Below are positions 46,728 through 61,200 of a stretch of DNA of 64,000 nt, piece by piece. The notes beneath the pieces are model-generated. The model had not been told where the DNA came from. It ran no database searches and saw only the letters and a program-made list of their open reading frames with translations. How positions within the stretch are numbered: the stretch's first letter is position 1; every line of letters begins with the position of its first letter. The translations under genes and the position numbers were made by a program. The DNA comes from Clitoria ternatea (lineage: Eukaryota; Streptophyta; Magnoliopsida; Fabales; Fabaceae): NCBI GenBank assembly GCA_037962975.1, contig CM075675.1, positions 33,606,501-33,670,500 on the forward strand, given 5' to 3'.

Positions 46728-49482
46728 AACGCAAATCAAAATTTAAAGATTGGTAAATAGAGACAGAACGCATGCAAGCATTGTGATTTCTTCTTCCCCT
46801 TTTTCTTTCCCAAGCCATAAGAGCTCAATTCAAGTTGATTCTTGGATCCAATTGCATCTTGGGCTTTTAGGAAGCAAGGTACATGCATGGGAACCCCAAT
46901 TTCACAATTCCTTTCTTTCCTTTCTTACTTTCTCTTTCTAACCGTGGGTTATATGTTGATGGGAGGCTTTAATTTACATTTTGGGTTTTGTGGAGTTTGA
47001 ATATTGTCCCTAGGTTAAGGGGGCAAGTGGAAAGCTAATGGATTTCGTATTTCACCACTTGTATGTTCGAATGTAGAGATTTGAAAGAACGTTTAATACG
47101 GTGGGTCTTGGAAATAAGGATCGGAAATGGAAACGGTAAGCTCCGATAACCTAAGATTAAGGTTTAGGATTATTTTAAGATTATAGGTTATGGTTTTGGT
47201 AGTTATAATATTTACTGGAGCTTCTTTAAATTAATCTTAGAGTTTTGATAGACTTCGGAGGAACCCGATAATTGATTGAAAGCCTTGGAAAGCTCAGAAT
47301 CGAGGTAAGGGGGTGTACTGAGTCAAGGTTAATGTAGAAATATAATTATGCTAGTTGTGTATAGAAAAAAGATGTATAATAGCCACTTTTAATTATTTTG
47401 AATTAAATTAAATAAGTTATAATGAATTGTGAAGTATAGGAAATGGAAGTAAGAATATTAAGAAGGAAGATTAACTAATAAAATTGGTAAATGGCTAAAA
47501 GGTGAAATAGTGTTATGTTATTTAAGGGAGTAAAGGGCATATGGGTGTACATAAACATATGATATAGTGGGTTATAAAATAGAAAGCGAGACTAATAATG
47601 AGAAGTGGGATGTTTTGAAATTGATAAGGCATGAATGACATTAGGGTGGAAGTGAGATCACAGGAGAAAATGTGAACTTATAAATTATAACGAATAGTTT
47701 GATGAGAAGTAATGCAAGGGGAGTTCATAATAAAATAGTGCAGTTGTAAGGTATAACAAATGCCACGAGTTAATATTGCATTTAAAGTGATGATAGGTTT
47801 AAGTTAATGAATGGAGAGAGAGAGAGCAAATGACATGTCGTTAATAATAATAAATATGATAAATTATAATGGGAATGCATAATGGTATCAACAAGAAAAG
47901 TGATAATTATGTAGATAAATATAAGGTTATGAATTATATTAGATGAGCTTGATAGGAAGTTAATGAAAATAATGTTTATACTAAATTATTGATGATTAGA
48001 TAGGGATAAAGCTATGTGATGTTGTTATCCATAGATGAACCAATGTTTGTAATGATATGATGCATTGATGATGTGATATGTGTATGAATGATATGGTGTG
48101 ATGATTATATTGGTGGGATTATGTGAATGAGTAGCATTACTTATACGTATACCCGACGATTGAGACTGATGATTATAACTAATTATTGTTGAATGATGAT
48201 TGATAATATGTGATGATATACTTGGGCCTGGTCTATATGGCCACACTAGTGGTGATTCATGAGTCGGGTCTGTGTCACTGCCCCAGGATAATTGAGATGT
48301 GAGGCTTGGTGCCATTTGAGTAGAGAAATTGAGGTAGGTGAGTAATTACGTGGTTATTTGATTTATGTGGTAGAGGACGGCCGACGGTATGTATAGCCCC
48401 TCGTTTCTTGCCTCTTGTGGTTTTTATGCCCAGTTGGGCTACCTAGTGATCAAGTAGGACCAAGTGGTTAAGGTGGAAAGTTAAGTAGGACTCGGTGGAC
48501 CAAGCAGGGTCCACGGGGTGTCAAGTAGGACCCCCAGCTAAAGGCCGATCCTTTTAATATTCGGATACTAGGGTGTCATATTATCTATGTAAGAGTCAGT
48601 TATGTTTTACACTCCTTGGCTTACTTATATGTTTAGACGATGCTTGTATTGTGTGATGATTGAGTTATTGAGATGTATATGATGCATGATGTTGATTTAT
48701 TTGATGAGAACGAATATAATGGTTTGAGGCTAATTAATATGTTAATTTGTGTGTGATAGAGCTAAATAATGAGTTAGAGAATAAATGACTGAGCATGTAT
48801 GCCTGAATTTAAGTGATCATAGTATGTCAATAATGGCGTTAAGTTGGGAATTAATGTGATTGTGAGACTATGATAATTGGAAGGATGAACAAAGGGGTGA
48901 TAGAGAAGGTAACTAATAATAATAATTAATGCTTATAACTAAAGTGGTAGCTAGATTACACATTTCCTAGTTTCGATGTTTATTTCTGTATTAATTCTTA
49001 ATTCCAGTCACTCACCCCCCTTCTGTTACAATTTTAATGACTGGCAGCAGGTTGTTAATGGACACCGTAGAGGCAAACACTAAATGAGGCTAGGGCAAAG
49101 CGAAAGGCAGATAAAGCGATGTATATATATATATATGTGTATGTGTGTGTGTTTATATTATATTTATTGATTTACGCGAATGTAAGATTATGTTAATTTA
49201 TTGGTGTAGTGTGTGCCAATTAAACTAGTATTTATAGGTGTGGTGGTACAAAGTAGCACGGAGCTACTTGGGTGATTGATTGATTGCATATGTGTGATGC
49301 CCAGGTATTAGATTATGATGTATGATGATGTGAATGGTAGTGTATTATGCGTGAATAGATGTATGGCACGGAGCCATTGTGTGATTGCATGAAATTGACA
49401 GGTACTGCAGTGTGTGAATGGCATGCTTGGTGAGTCTGATTATGTCTTGAATTGATGAAGATATGCATTATGCATAATGTTG
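46728..49482 (+). other. Non-coding interior of the solo LTR 46509-63028
   Basis: AT-rich LTR sequence with no supported gene. Includes a (GA)-rich run near 47815 and a (TA)(TG) microsatellite at about 49121-49153. A region with GACGGCCGACGG near 48376 and repeated CAAGTAGGAC (48456-48535) shows local duplication. Confidence 0.6.
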
Positions 49483-49487
49483 AACTT

Positions 49488-52400
49488 TGAGACGCCCCAA
49501 ACCCCCAAATAAAATAGGGGAAAATTTTTTTCGCGTCTTTGAAAATATTAATAAATTCAATAATTAAAGTAGTGAAGTATTTTTCACTAAACCCCTGGAT
49601 CTAAAACGAACCACTCCCATATATGAAGATATGAGAGGGTGAAACTAAATGTAAATTTTTCAATCAGAATCAGCGGAAGGATTATTTAGTTTGGTTTAAT
49701 TAGTGGTTAATTGATTTTCAAGAGGAGTCCATTCATAAAAATATGGGATACAATTTATATAATCTAGAAGGCCTAAATATACTCCTCAATACCTTAAAAT
49801 AATATCTAAAGAAGAAATAATGCATAACATTTTAAAATTTAATTTAAAATAACAAAATGAGAATCAGGGGCATACTCGCTCAAGCGTGACTCAAGTCGCT
49901 TGAGCGAGCCAGCGTACCCACGCTTGGGCTAACGCTGAGCGACCTTGAGCGAAATGAAGGAATGAGCATCAAGGCCTAGCTCGCTTGAGCGAGCCCTATC
50001 TCGCTTGAGCGAGAAATGAAGGAATGCTTGAGCGAAGAAAGTGAGACGCTTGAGCGAAGAAGAAAAGGAGTATCAGGGGTCGATCTCGCTTGAGCGGCCC
50101 AAGGCTCGCTTGAGCGAGATTGGTCCAGAAACGTTGAGGACTCTCTGGCCAATTTTCGCTTGGGCGAGGCACCACTCGCCTGGGCGAAAATCGTCCAGAA
50201 TCCATTCTCCTTCTCCCTCGCTTGAGCGCTGCCCTTCACGCCTGGGTGAAAATTGTCCAGAATCAAAACACTAATTCTGTGGCAATCTCGCTTGGGCGAA
50301 ATGCACGTCCGCTTGAGCGAATTTGGGGCAGAAACGAATCCCCTGATCCACAACAATCTCGCTTGGGCGAGATTACTACTCGCTTGAGCGAGTTCTGCAG
50401 AAACTCAGCAGAAAACGTGAACTTACCTTGTTAACACTCAACCTACCATACTAAAACTCAATCTATGGCAATTCTTTCAGTTCCTATAAAATTTATACAG
50501 TATATAACACTCTTGGAACCTACCTTATTCACCATTAACCATCATCACGCTAACATTAGCTCATGCATATAATTTAAATTCATTATCAAACCACATGCAC
50601 TCCCTACATACATCTATATTCCACATCATTCCACAAGCTCCATAATATAGCATGAAAACACAACATCCATTCATTTAACAAAGTCAAGTATTCAGATTCA
50701 TTCTTTACATCTTTTGGGTCATGAATGAAAATTGTCATTACACAAACATGTCCAATTTTCTCCCATGACCTCCAAAATTATCAACATTACAAAATTGAGC
50801 ATATAGACCTCATATACTCTACCAAAACAGATTTTCATGCCGGCCAAGGCTTACGCATTCCTATCCATATTTTACCTTCTTCGTACTCGGCCTCCAAAAG
50901 TTGTAGGATTTAAGTCATACCTACATCAACTTTAAAAATGGCAACGGGGAGGTGAGTAACATAATCCAAATGAATTAAAGTCATACATTATGATGAAATA
51001 CATGTATACTCGCACAATTAGCAATCATTACACCACATCATACATTATTCACAATACATCTTATAATTTCAAGTATGCATTCATATTATCAATCATTTGG
51101 ATTGCCAAACACACACATCGGGTTAGTATTCAACTCTTTCCCCTTTCAATTCTCATTCATCCGTTGCCACCAAGGGCTTTCACCTAGGCATATCTCCAGC
51201 TATATGCAAATGCTCTTAAAGCTAATGCATATGCACAAGAATTTCTCATCAAAACAATGCGGATCCAACTGTGGGAAAAATACCATATTAATTCAATTGT
51301 GGGACAAGCATAGGTGTGCTACTATGCCCCTACTGTAGTAGAAAAATTGTGTACACATATATCTCAATTCAAGCATGCTTACATACTCATTATTTTACTG
51401 GTACCAAACCGCTATCGCCCATCTGTAGCACTAGTCACCCTGTGACTTGCGGATCAACATCGTGGCCTCAACTACCACAAGTGCTACGGGCCCCTCCCGA
51501 ACACACATCGAGAGAGCCGTGCCCCATCGGACACCGAGGTAAACTCGCTCACCATAGAGCCGCCCGCCCACTGGGCCTGCCACATAGGGTGCCTCGTCAC
51601 CAAACTATGGACAGCTTCGTGACTCATACACCGAGTCACAGGGGAAAGTCATAATACGCTCGTGCACTGAGCCGCCCTCCCACTGGGCCTGCCTAGTGGA
51701 ACCCCCTAATATTCCACATAAACAGCTATGATATGCCATGGATGCAATGCAAATCCAAATCAAGTGCATCCTCACACTATGCATCCTAGATGTCACTCCA
51801 CATTTAATCATTCATCACCACCACTTGGTGGATTTCAATATTCTCATCATTCTTATCCAATCCCAATTTTCTTTGACTTATTCTCATCAATAGTTAGTGG
51901 CACACACTTTCCACAACTCATACACACATACATGGGATATTCACATCACAATCTCAATTCACATATGGTTGCAAACCATCATCATACTTCATTAATATAA
52001 TATTATCACATCTTTAATTTTATCCCATACGCAATGCCACATAACAATCATCACTCTAAATGCATTTAAATCAAACGTATCATATCATCCATTCAAACAA
52101 CCATTAACATAATCACATATACATATTTTCACATCACCAATGGATGAAATCATGCATTTAGAAAAGTTACCCCCTCCTACCTCAAGTGAAGTAGTGATCA
52201 ACGCGGTTTGATGGTCCCGCTTCGTCAATGGGGTCACTTCCTACATCACAATACATTATACAATCAATTTTCTACTTACTCATTAAGGTTCAAATACTTA
52301 TATATCAATAAATACTTGCTGTTTTTATTATTATAACTCTCAAAACTCTTTTATTTCATTTTATCCACCATAACCACCATGGGTTAGGTGCCACCATTTA

Positions 52401-53411
52401 TTATTATGTACTCAACAACCAACCCTTTCATGGGTTTCTCCATTATTAACTTCCACCAATAAAATATCATCACCAATGACCCTTAACATCATATCTCACA
52501 TTTATCATCAACAATTAATGCTCATAAACCTCCATTATGCATTTCCCCCAAATTCATGAAGTTAGGGTTTCATAAAATTTCCAACAACCTTCATAAATAT
52601 TCTTCTCTTTCCAACAATAAATACATCCACTTTATTACTTCTCAAAGAAACCTTACTTTCATAGAATCCACATCAAACCCTTGCATTAATTACTCTCCTC
52701 AAGAACATCCATTCACATGCATAGCTCCCAAAATACATAATACCACATACTCTTAACCCAAAACCTTAGCAAAATATGGGAATGCTTACCTCAAAACCCA
52801 AAAATGGAAATGGGTTCACTAGAGGGAGAGAAAGCTGCGAAAATGAGGAAGAGGAGAAGGAAAAACAGCAGCTCCACAACCTCCTACAAGCTCCACTTCA
52901 AACGGAAATGAGGAGGAGATGTGGAAGATGAAATTAAATTGATAGGGTTTGGAAGAAGAAGAGGAAGGAAAATGAAGAAAATGGTGAAGAGAAGAAGAAG
53001 AAGTGTAAGTGCCTAATTCCATCAGCAAACTCACGTGAATAAGCAAGGGAAAAATAGAATTTCCAATTTATTTTTAATCCACTCATTAAAACTTCATCGT
53101 TTTATAACCAACAGGTTCTCCGTTCGGGCTCAATACATCATCTGAAAATTATTCCGAATACATATTCGGGTTCCCAATATTATTCTCTTCAGCCTTGACC
53201 ATTATCATCTCATTCCGAGATACTTGGTCCGACACCCATATTTCAACCGGGTTTAATTTCAGCTTAACCGGTCTCTAAAATTTACCAAAAATTCCCAAAA
53301 TTATCAATTTAATTATTCTCAATAGTTTGGGACATTAAATACTCCATATACCAATTTCTAATATTTATTTCGGTAATTAATTCTCTCATTTTTAAAATTC
53401 GGGATGTTACA
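49488..53411 (-). repeat. 3' LTR of the Tekay-type element
   Basis: On the plus strand it starts TGAGACGCCCC and ends GGGATGTTACA. A TATA-like box on the minus strand (TATATAAA) lies at 49754-49761, about 115 bp downstream of the palindrome array in the direction of transcription. The gag-pol frame runs about 34 codons into it. Confidence 0.94.
49877..50391. repeat. Array of paired CGCTTGAGCG palindromes, Tekay 3' LTR
   Basis: Starts at 49877, 49897, then 49982, 50002, 50025, 50047, 50087, 50107, 50157, 50177, 50219, 50239, 50289, 50310, 50360 and 50381. Doublets are 20-23 bp apart, with 40-50 bp between most of them. The spacer has GTCCAGAA several times. The 5' LTR has the same array at 58647-59161. 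Confidence 0.92.
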
Positions 53412-56400
53412 ATCCACCACACCAAAAAGAAAATCTTGTCCTCGAAATTTAACTTACCGGATTCGAATGCATCGGGATACCGTTCTCTGATATCGTCTTC
53501 ACGTTCCCATGTGAACGTTTCAGTATTTCCATGTTTCCAAGCGACCTCCACCAAAGGTACCAACTTGTTCCGCAATTTCTTCACGGAATGTCCGACAATG
53601 CGAACAGAAACAGGAGAAATAGATAGATCATCTCGCACCTCAATCTCGTCTATAGGGATCACGTGTAGTGGATCATAAACATATCTTCTCAACTGCGATA
53701 CATGAAACACGTTGTGTAGATTAGCAAGATGCGGATGGAGTGCTATCCTATAAGCAACCTCACCGATCCGCTCCAACACCTCATAAGGTCCGATAAATCT
53801 AGGGCTCAATTTCCCACTCTTCAACGCCCTTCCAATGCCTTTATCACGTGAGACCTTCAAAAATACATGGTCACCCACTTGAAACTCAAGGGGTTTATGC
53901 CTCTTGTCATAATAACTCTTCTGCCTATCTTGAGCAATCTTCATATTCTCTTGGATCTTCTTAATTTGCTCTGTAGTTTCCTAAATGATCTCCGGCCCTA
54001 AAGCCAAGTTTTCACCAACTTCCAGCCAGCACAAGGGAGTTCTACACTTCCTTCCATACAGCGCCTCATACGGTGCCATACCTATGCTGGAATGGAAGCT
54101 GTTATTGTATGTGAATTCGATCAATGGGAGGAATCTCTCCCAACATCCGCCGTGCTCAAGGACACAAGCTCTCAATAGATCCTCTAAGCTTTGTATAGTT
54201 CTCTCCGATTGCCCATCAGTTTGAGGGTGATAAGCGGAACTAAGCTTCAACTTAGAACCCATCTCTTCATGCAAACGCCCCCAAAACCGAGAAGTAAAAC
54301 GAGGATCACGGTCAGATATGATGCTGGACGGAACGCCATGCAGTCTAACAATTTCCTTGATGTATATTTGTGCCATTTTCTCCAAATGATTCTTCATATT
54401 AATGGGTAAAAAGTGAGCACATTTTGTCAATCTATCAACAATCACCCATATAGCATCGTTTCCAGCACGAGTTCTGGGTAGTCCAGACACAAAATCCATA
54501 GCTATACTATCCCATTTCCAAACAGGGATCTCCAATGGTCTCAAATAACCAGATGGTCTCTGATGCTCAACCTTCGCCTTTTGACAAACAAGGCAAGATG
54601 CTACAAAATTTGCCACATCATGCTTCATACCAGGCCACCAGAAATTCTTCTTCAAATTTTGATACATCTTAGTGGAACCAGGATGAATACTCAATATGCT
54701 TTTATGAGCTTCCTCAAGTACACGTTTCCGTACATCATCGCTTGAGGGAACATAAATTCGACCTTTGACACGCCAAATACCATCTCGACCTTCTTCTATG
54801 AACAAATTCTTCCCTTTTTCTTGGGTCTTTTTCATCTCAATCAAATACTCATCATTGGGTTGTTGCGCCTTCACATATTCAAGAAATTCATTTGCAACCT
54901 TCAACATTTCCAACACCATTTTCTTGGAAGTGTAAGTCTCCACGCCCACATTCAAATCTCTAAATTGTTCTATCAACTCCATTTCCTTTGCCATCATCAT
55001 GGAGACATGCAATGACTTTCTACTCAATGCATCGGCAACTACATTTGCCTTGCCGGGGTGATACTTCAATTCAAACTCATAGTCTTTTAGGAACTCCATC
55101 CATCGTCTTTGACGCATATTTAATTCCTTCTGGTCAAACAAGTACTTAAGACTTTTGTGATCACTAAAGACCACAAACTTAGAGCCATATAAGTAGTGTC
55201 GCCACAACTTCAATGCAAACACCACTGCCGCCAATTCAAGATCATGTGTGGGATAGTTAACCTCATGCGGTCGCAACTGCCTCGACGCATAGGCTATCAC
55301 ACGCTCCTTTTGCATCAACACATATCCAAGACCAAGCTTAGATGCATCGCAATATACCACAAATTCATCTGTCAAATTGGGCAATGCTAACACCGGTGCG
55401 GTAGTAAGCCTTAACTTTAACTCTTGGAAACTTTCCTCACATTCACGAGTCCACACAAAAGAGTAATTTTTCCGAGTTAACTTCGTTAGTGGTAAGGCCA
55501 AATGGGAAAACTCTTCAATAAATCTCCGGTAGTAACCGGCAAGACCAAGAAAACTTCTTATCTCCGTCACCGACGTTGGTCTTTCCCAAGCCATCACAGC
55601 TTCAACTTTGGATCTATCCACAGCAACTCCATCATTTGAAATAACATGTCCAAGAAATTGGACCTCACACAGCCAAAATTCACACTTAGAGAGCTTCGCA
55701 TACAACTCCTTTTCGCGAAGGATCGTCAACACAAGACGAAGATGTCTTTCATGCTCTTCATGACTCTTGGAGTACACTAAAATATCATCAATAAACACTA
55801 CGACGAATTGATCGAGATATTCATGGAAGATGTGATTCATGTAGCTCATGAAAATCGCAGGGGCATTAGTCACACCAAATGGCATCACTACATATTCATA
55901 GTGTCCATATCGCGTTCGAAAAGCAGTCTTCGGAATATCTTCGGCCTTCACCCGAATTTGGTGATATCCGGAACGCAAATCAATCTTCGAAAACACAACA
56001 GCACCCTTCAATTGATCCAAAAGATCATCAATACGCGGAAGAGGGTATTTATTCTTAATGGTCAGTTTGTTGAGTTGGCGATAATCAACGCACAATCTCA
56101 TGCTCCTATCTTTCTTCTTCACTAGCAATACGGGAGCACCCCAAGGAGACACACTTGGGCGAATAAACTCCCGTTCAAGCAATTCTTCCACTTGCTTTTT
56201 CAACTCAGCTAACTCCATAGGAGACATCCTATAAGGAGTTCGGGAAACAGGTTCTGCACCTGGAATAAGATCAATAGCAAATTCCACTTCTCGTGGAGGA
56301 GGTAATCCGGGAATCTCTTCCGGAAACACATCGGGAAATTCCGAAACAATAGGAATTCCACCAGATTGGGAAACACCATTCCCATCCACCAAACAGAACA

Positions 56401-57949
56401 TCATAAGAAGTTGAGAGATACCTCGCACATCAAAGCCTTCATTATTAGAGGTTGGAAAAATCACCACCTTGCTATGACAATCCACCAAAACCTTGTTGGC
56501 GGACAACCAATCCATGCCTAGAATAACATCCAGGTCTTCCATAGGCAGACACACGAGGGATACAACAAATTTTCTACCCTCCAAGTCCATCTCGACATTA
56601 TCACATCGAGTCACCGATCTTAAGCAAGCACCAGTCGGCGTAGTCACCAATATTGCACCTTTCATCATACTCACAGACACTCGCAGGTGCCTCACACATT
56701 CTTCAGAAATAAAAGAGTACGTAGCACCCGAATCAAATATCACATTAACAACATTACCATATATCTGGCACTCACTTTGGACAAGGTCTTCAGCTTGTGC
56801 AGCTTCTTCACCGGTCACGGCAAAGACTCTTCCAGCCATTTGTTGATTAACACCACGATTTGGGCCATTCCGACCACCATTAGCATTACCTCGGCCGTTT
56901 CCATTACCACGACCGTTACCACCATTTCGGTTTCCTTTTCTTCCACCATTACCATTTCCACGACCACGGCCTCTAAAAGCACCATAGCCTCCACGATTTG
57001 CATTATCACGTGGCACAACATCTGCAGCATTCAAAGGACAATCAGGGCGGATATGCCCCGGTTGGTTGCATCTATAGCATACCACTATTTCTTCTTGATT
57101 GCAATCTCTAGCCAAATGATTTCCACCACATCTGTAACAACGGAGTCCTTGGCCATTACCTCGGCCACCATCGGCACCATGCCTTCCACCACCTCGTCCA
57201 CCTCTGAAAGAAGAGGACCCACGTACAAATCGTCTGTTGTTTTTAAAGTTGCCTTTCTTCTTGAAGCTAGAAGATTGGCCCTTCAACTTATAATCATGCC
57301 CCAAGTAGTTCCTTGGAGCAATATCATTTTCTTCAAAAATTCTACACTTATCCACAAGAGTAGGAAAGCTCCTAATCTCTTGGTGACAAATTGCCTTCTT
57401 GATCTCTTGGCATAGTCCATTCTCAAATTTAACACACTTTGAAACTTCCGTGCCCTCTTGCTGAAAGGGAGGATAAAACACACATAGCTCTTCAAATTTC
57501 AAAGCATACTCTTCAACCGACATGCCACCTTGCTTGAGTTCCATGAATTCAAGCTCTTTCTTGTTTTTATAACTCGCAGGAAAGTACTTCTTAAGAAATT
57601 CAGCCTTGAAATTCTCCCAATTTAAAGGAGTGTGGGCAGCAATCATACGTCCACGGGTAAGGATCCACCAAGATTCGGCCTCATTCCGAACCATGAACAC
57701 CGCGTATTCCACCTTCTGCGTTTCGGTACATTCCATGCTAGCAAATATCCGTTCCAAGTCACGGATCCAAACATGAGCATCTTCTGGCTTATAGCCTCCA
57801 TGAAATTCAGAAGGCTTCCACTTAAGAAACTGGTCAAGGCCTTGATTCGGCTGACCAATAGGTTGTTGTTGCCGTTCAAGTATGTCGGCAAAGCGATTAA
57901 AGGCTTCAGCCATAGCGGCTGCATCAGAATTGCGCCTATACGCCATCAC
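53309..57949 (-). pseudogene. Tekay-type gag-pol polyprotein with one in-frame stop
   Basis: Reads from MMAYRRNSD at 57949 for 1,322 codons. Gag capsid is at about 40-190, two zinc knuckles CYRC...C at 271-284 and 291-304, and protease FDSGAT at 405-410. Reverse transcriptase spans about 560-760 with FIDD at 719-722, and RNase H about 860-975. The integrase zinc region is at about 1081-1122 and catalytic D1152, D1213 and E1249. A TAG stop at 53983-53981 follows LALGPEII. The same frame continues for 12 codons to the methionine at 53944 and then to 53309, giving the GPY domain (FIGPYEVLERIG) and a C-terminal chromodomain-like segment (TFTWEREDDIRERYPDAF). A one-base change from CAG would explain the stop. 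The upstream product would include the whole catalytic core but lack the chromatin-targeting tail. Confidence 0.93.
53412..53440 (-). other. Polypurine tract region of the Tekay-type element
   Basis: Read on the minus strand, AAGATTTTCTTTTTGGTGTGG and GGAT precede the 3' LTR. It overlaps the gag-pol frame (EDKIFFLVWW). Confidence 0.55.
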
Positions 57950-58242
57950 TCAATCTATACACAACAACATATACATAATTAGAAACTTGAAGTTTCTTCA
58001 CCCAATGTGTATACATATCATTTATCATTAACTTCCTTAACACAAGTATCATCATAATGCATTTCATAATTAGAAGGTAAATATGAGAAAGGAATTGCCT
58101 GGCCGGGCTTAACGATAATCATGTAATAATCACATTTCAATGACAACCGTCATAATTCATCCACATAATTTACATTCCAATCAGCCACAAGCAATAAACA
58201 CATGGACAACATCAGTTATAATCGTATCAAGAGCAATGAATT
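57950..58242 (-). other. Leader between primer site and gag
   Basis: About 290 bp with no gene; probably the packaging and untranslated leader. On the plus strand it contains CAATCTATACACAAC just outside the start codon. Confidence 0.6.
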
Positions 58243-58254
58243 GCTCTGATACCA
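58243..58254 (-). other. Primer binding site, initiator tRNA-Met
   Basis: Minus-strand TGGTATCAGAGC, three bases from the 5' LTR end at 58258, complementary to the 3' end of initiator tRNA-Met and standard for chromoviruses. Confidence 0.92.
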
Positions 58255-58257
58255 GGT

Positions 58258-61200
58258 TGAGACGCCCCAAACCCCCAAATAAAATAGGGGAAAATTTTTT
58301 TCACGTCTTTGAAAATATTAATAAATTCAATAAATAAAGTAGTGAAGTATTTTTCACCAAACCCCTGGATCTAAAACGAACCACTCCCATATATGAAGAT
58401 ATGAGAGGGTGAAACTAAATGTAAATTTTTCAATCAGAATCAGCGGAAGGATTATTTAGTTTGGTTTAATTAGTGGTTAATTGATTTTCAAGAGGAGTCC
58501 ATTCATAAAAATATGGGATACAATTTATATAATCTAGAAGGCCTAAATATACTCCTCAATACCTTAAAATAATATCAAAAAAAGAAATAATGCATAACAT
58601 TTTAAAATTTAATTTAAAATAACAAAATGAGAATCAGGGGCATACTCACTCAAGCGTGACTCAAGTCGCTTGAGCGAGCCAGCGTACCCACGCTTGGGCT
58701 AACGCTGAGCGACCTTGAGCGAAATGAAGGAATGAGCATCAGGGCCCAGCTCGCTTGAGCGAGCCCTATCTCGCTTGAGCGAGAAATGAAGGAATGCTTG
58801 AGCGAAGAAAGCGAGACGCTTGAGCGAAGAAGAAAAGGAGTATCAGGGGTCGATCTCGCTTGAGCGGCCCAAGGCTCGCTTGAGCGAGATTGGTCCAGAA
58901 ACGTTGAGGACTCTCTGGCCAATTTTCGCTTGGGCGAGGCACCACTCGCCTGGGCAAAAATCGTCCAGAATCCATTCTCCTTCTCCCTCGCTTGAGCGCT
59001 GCCCTTCACGCCTGGGTGAAAATTGTCCAGAATCAAAACACTGATTCTGTGGCAATCTCGCTTGGGCGAAATGCACGTCTGCTTGAGCGAATTTGGGGCA
59101 GAAACGAATCCCCTGATCCACAACAATCTCGCTTGGGCGAGATTACTACTCGCTTGAGCGAGTTCTGCAGAAACTCAGCAGAAAACGTGAACTTACCTTG
59201 TTAACACTCAACCTACCATACTAAAACTCAATCTATGGCAATTCTTTCAGTTCCTATAAAATTTATACAGTATATAACACTCTTGGAACCTACCTTATTC
59301 ACCATTAACCATCATCACGCTAACATTAGCTCATGCATATAATTTAAATTCATTATCAAACCACATGCACTCCCTACATACATCTATATTCCACATCATT
59401 CCACAAGCTCCATAATATAGCATGAAAACACAACATCCATTCATTTAACAAAGTCAAGTATTCAGATTCATTCTTTACATCTTTTGGGTCATGAATGAAA
59501 ATTGTCATTACACAAACATGTCCAATTTTCTCCCATGACCTCCAAAATTATCAACATTACAAAATTGAGCATATAGACCTCATATACTCTACCAAAACAG
59601 ATTTTCATGTCGGCCAAGGCTTACGCATTCCTATCCATATTTTACCTTCTTCGTACTCGGCCTCCAAAAGTTATAGGATTTAAGTCATACCTACATCAAC
59701 TTTAAAAATGGCAACGGGGAGGTGAGTAACATAATCCAAATGAATTAAAGTCATACATTATGATGAAATACATGTATACTCGCACAATTAGCAATCATTA
59801 CACCACATCATACATTATTCACAATACATCTTATAATTTCAAGTATGCATTCATATTATCAATCATTTGGATTGCCAAACACACACATCGGGTTAGTATT
59901 CAACTCTTTCCCCTTTCAATTCTCATTCATCCGTTGCCACCAAGGGCTTTCACCTAGGCATATCTCCAGCTATATGCAAATGCTCTTAAAGCTAATGCAT
60001 ATGCACAAGAATTTCTCATCAAAACAATGCGGATCCAACTGTGGGAAAAATACCATATTAATTCAATTGTGGGACAAGCATAGGTGTGCTACTATGCCCC
60101 TACTGCAGTAGAAAAATTGTGTACACATATATCTCAATTCAAGCATGCTTACATACTCATTATTTTACTGGTACCAAACCGCTATCGCCCATCTGTAGCA
60201 CTAGTCACCCTGTGACTTGCGGATCAACATCGTGGCCTCAACTACCACAAGTGCTACGGGCCCCTCCCGAACACACATCGAGAGAGCCGTGCCCCATCGG
60301 ACACCGAGGTAAACTCGCTCACCATAGAGCCGCCCGCCCACTGGGCCTGCCACATAGGGTGCCTCGTCACCAAACTATGGACAGCTTCGTGACTCATACA
60401 CCGAGTCACAGGGGAAAGTCATAATACGCTCGTGCACTGAGCCGCCCTCCCACTGGGCCTGCCTAGTGGAACCCCCTAATATTCCACATAAACAGCTATG
60501 ATATGCCATGGATGCAATGCAAATGCAAATCAAGTGCATCCTCACACTATGCATCCTAGATGCCACTCCACATTTAATCATTCATCACCACCACTTGGTG
60601 GATTTCAATATTCTCATCATTCTTATCCAATCCCAATTTTCTTTGACTTATTCTCATCAATAGTTAGTGGCACACACTTTCCACAACTCATACACACATA
60701 CATGGGATATTCATATCACAATCTCAATTCACATATGGTTGCAAACCATCATCATACTTCATTAATATAATATTATCACATCTTTAATTTTATCCCAAAC
60801 GCAATGCCACATAACAATCATCACTCTAAATGCATTTAAATCAAACGTATCATATCATCCATTCAAACAACCATTAACATAATCACATATACATATTTTC
60901 ACATCACCAATGGATGAAATCATGCATTTAGAAAAGTTACCCCCTCCTACCTCAAGTGAAGTAGTGATCAACGCGGTTTGATGGTCCCGCTTCGTCAATG
61001 GGGTCACTTCCTACATCACAATACATTATACAATCAATTTTCTACTTACTCATTAAGGTTCAAATACTTATATATCAATAAATACTTGCTGTTTTTATTA
61101 TTATAACTCTCAAAACTCTTTTATTTCATTTTATCCACCATAACCACCATGGGTTAGGTGCCACCATTTATTATTATGTACTCAACAACCAACCCTTTCA

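Noticed and set aside
56815..57415. Plus-strand frame rich in Thr/Ser/Ile opposite the Tekay gag
   Set aside because: It is the antisense of the Gly/Arg/Asn-rich zinc-knuckle linker and has no family match.
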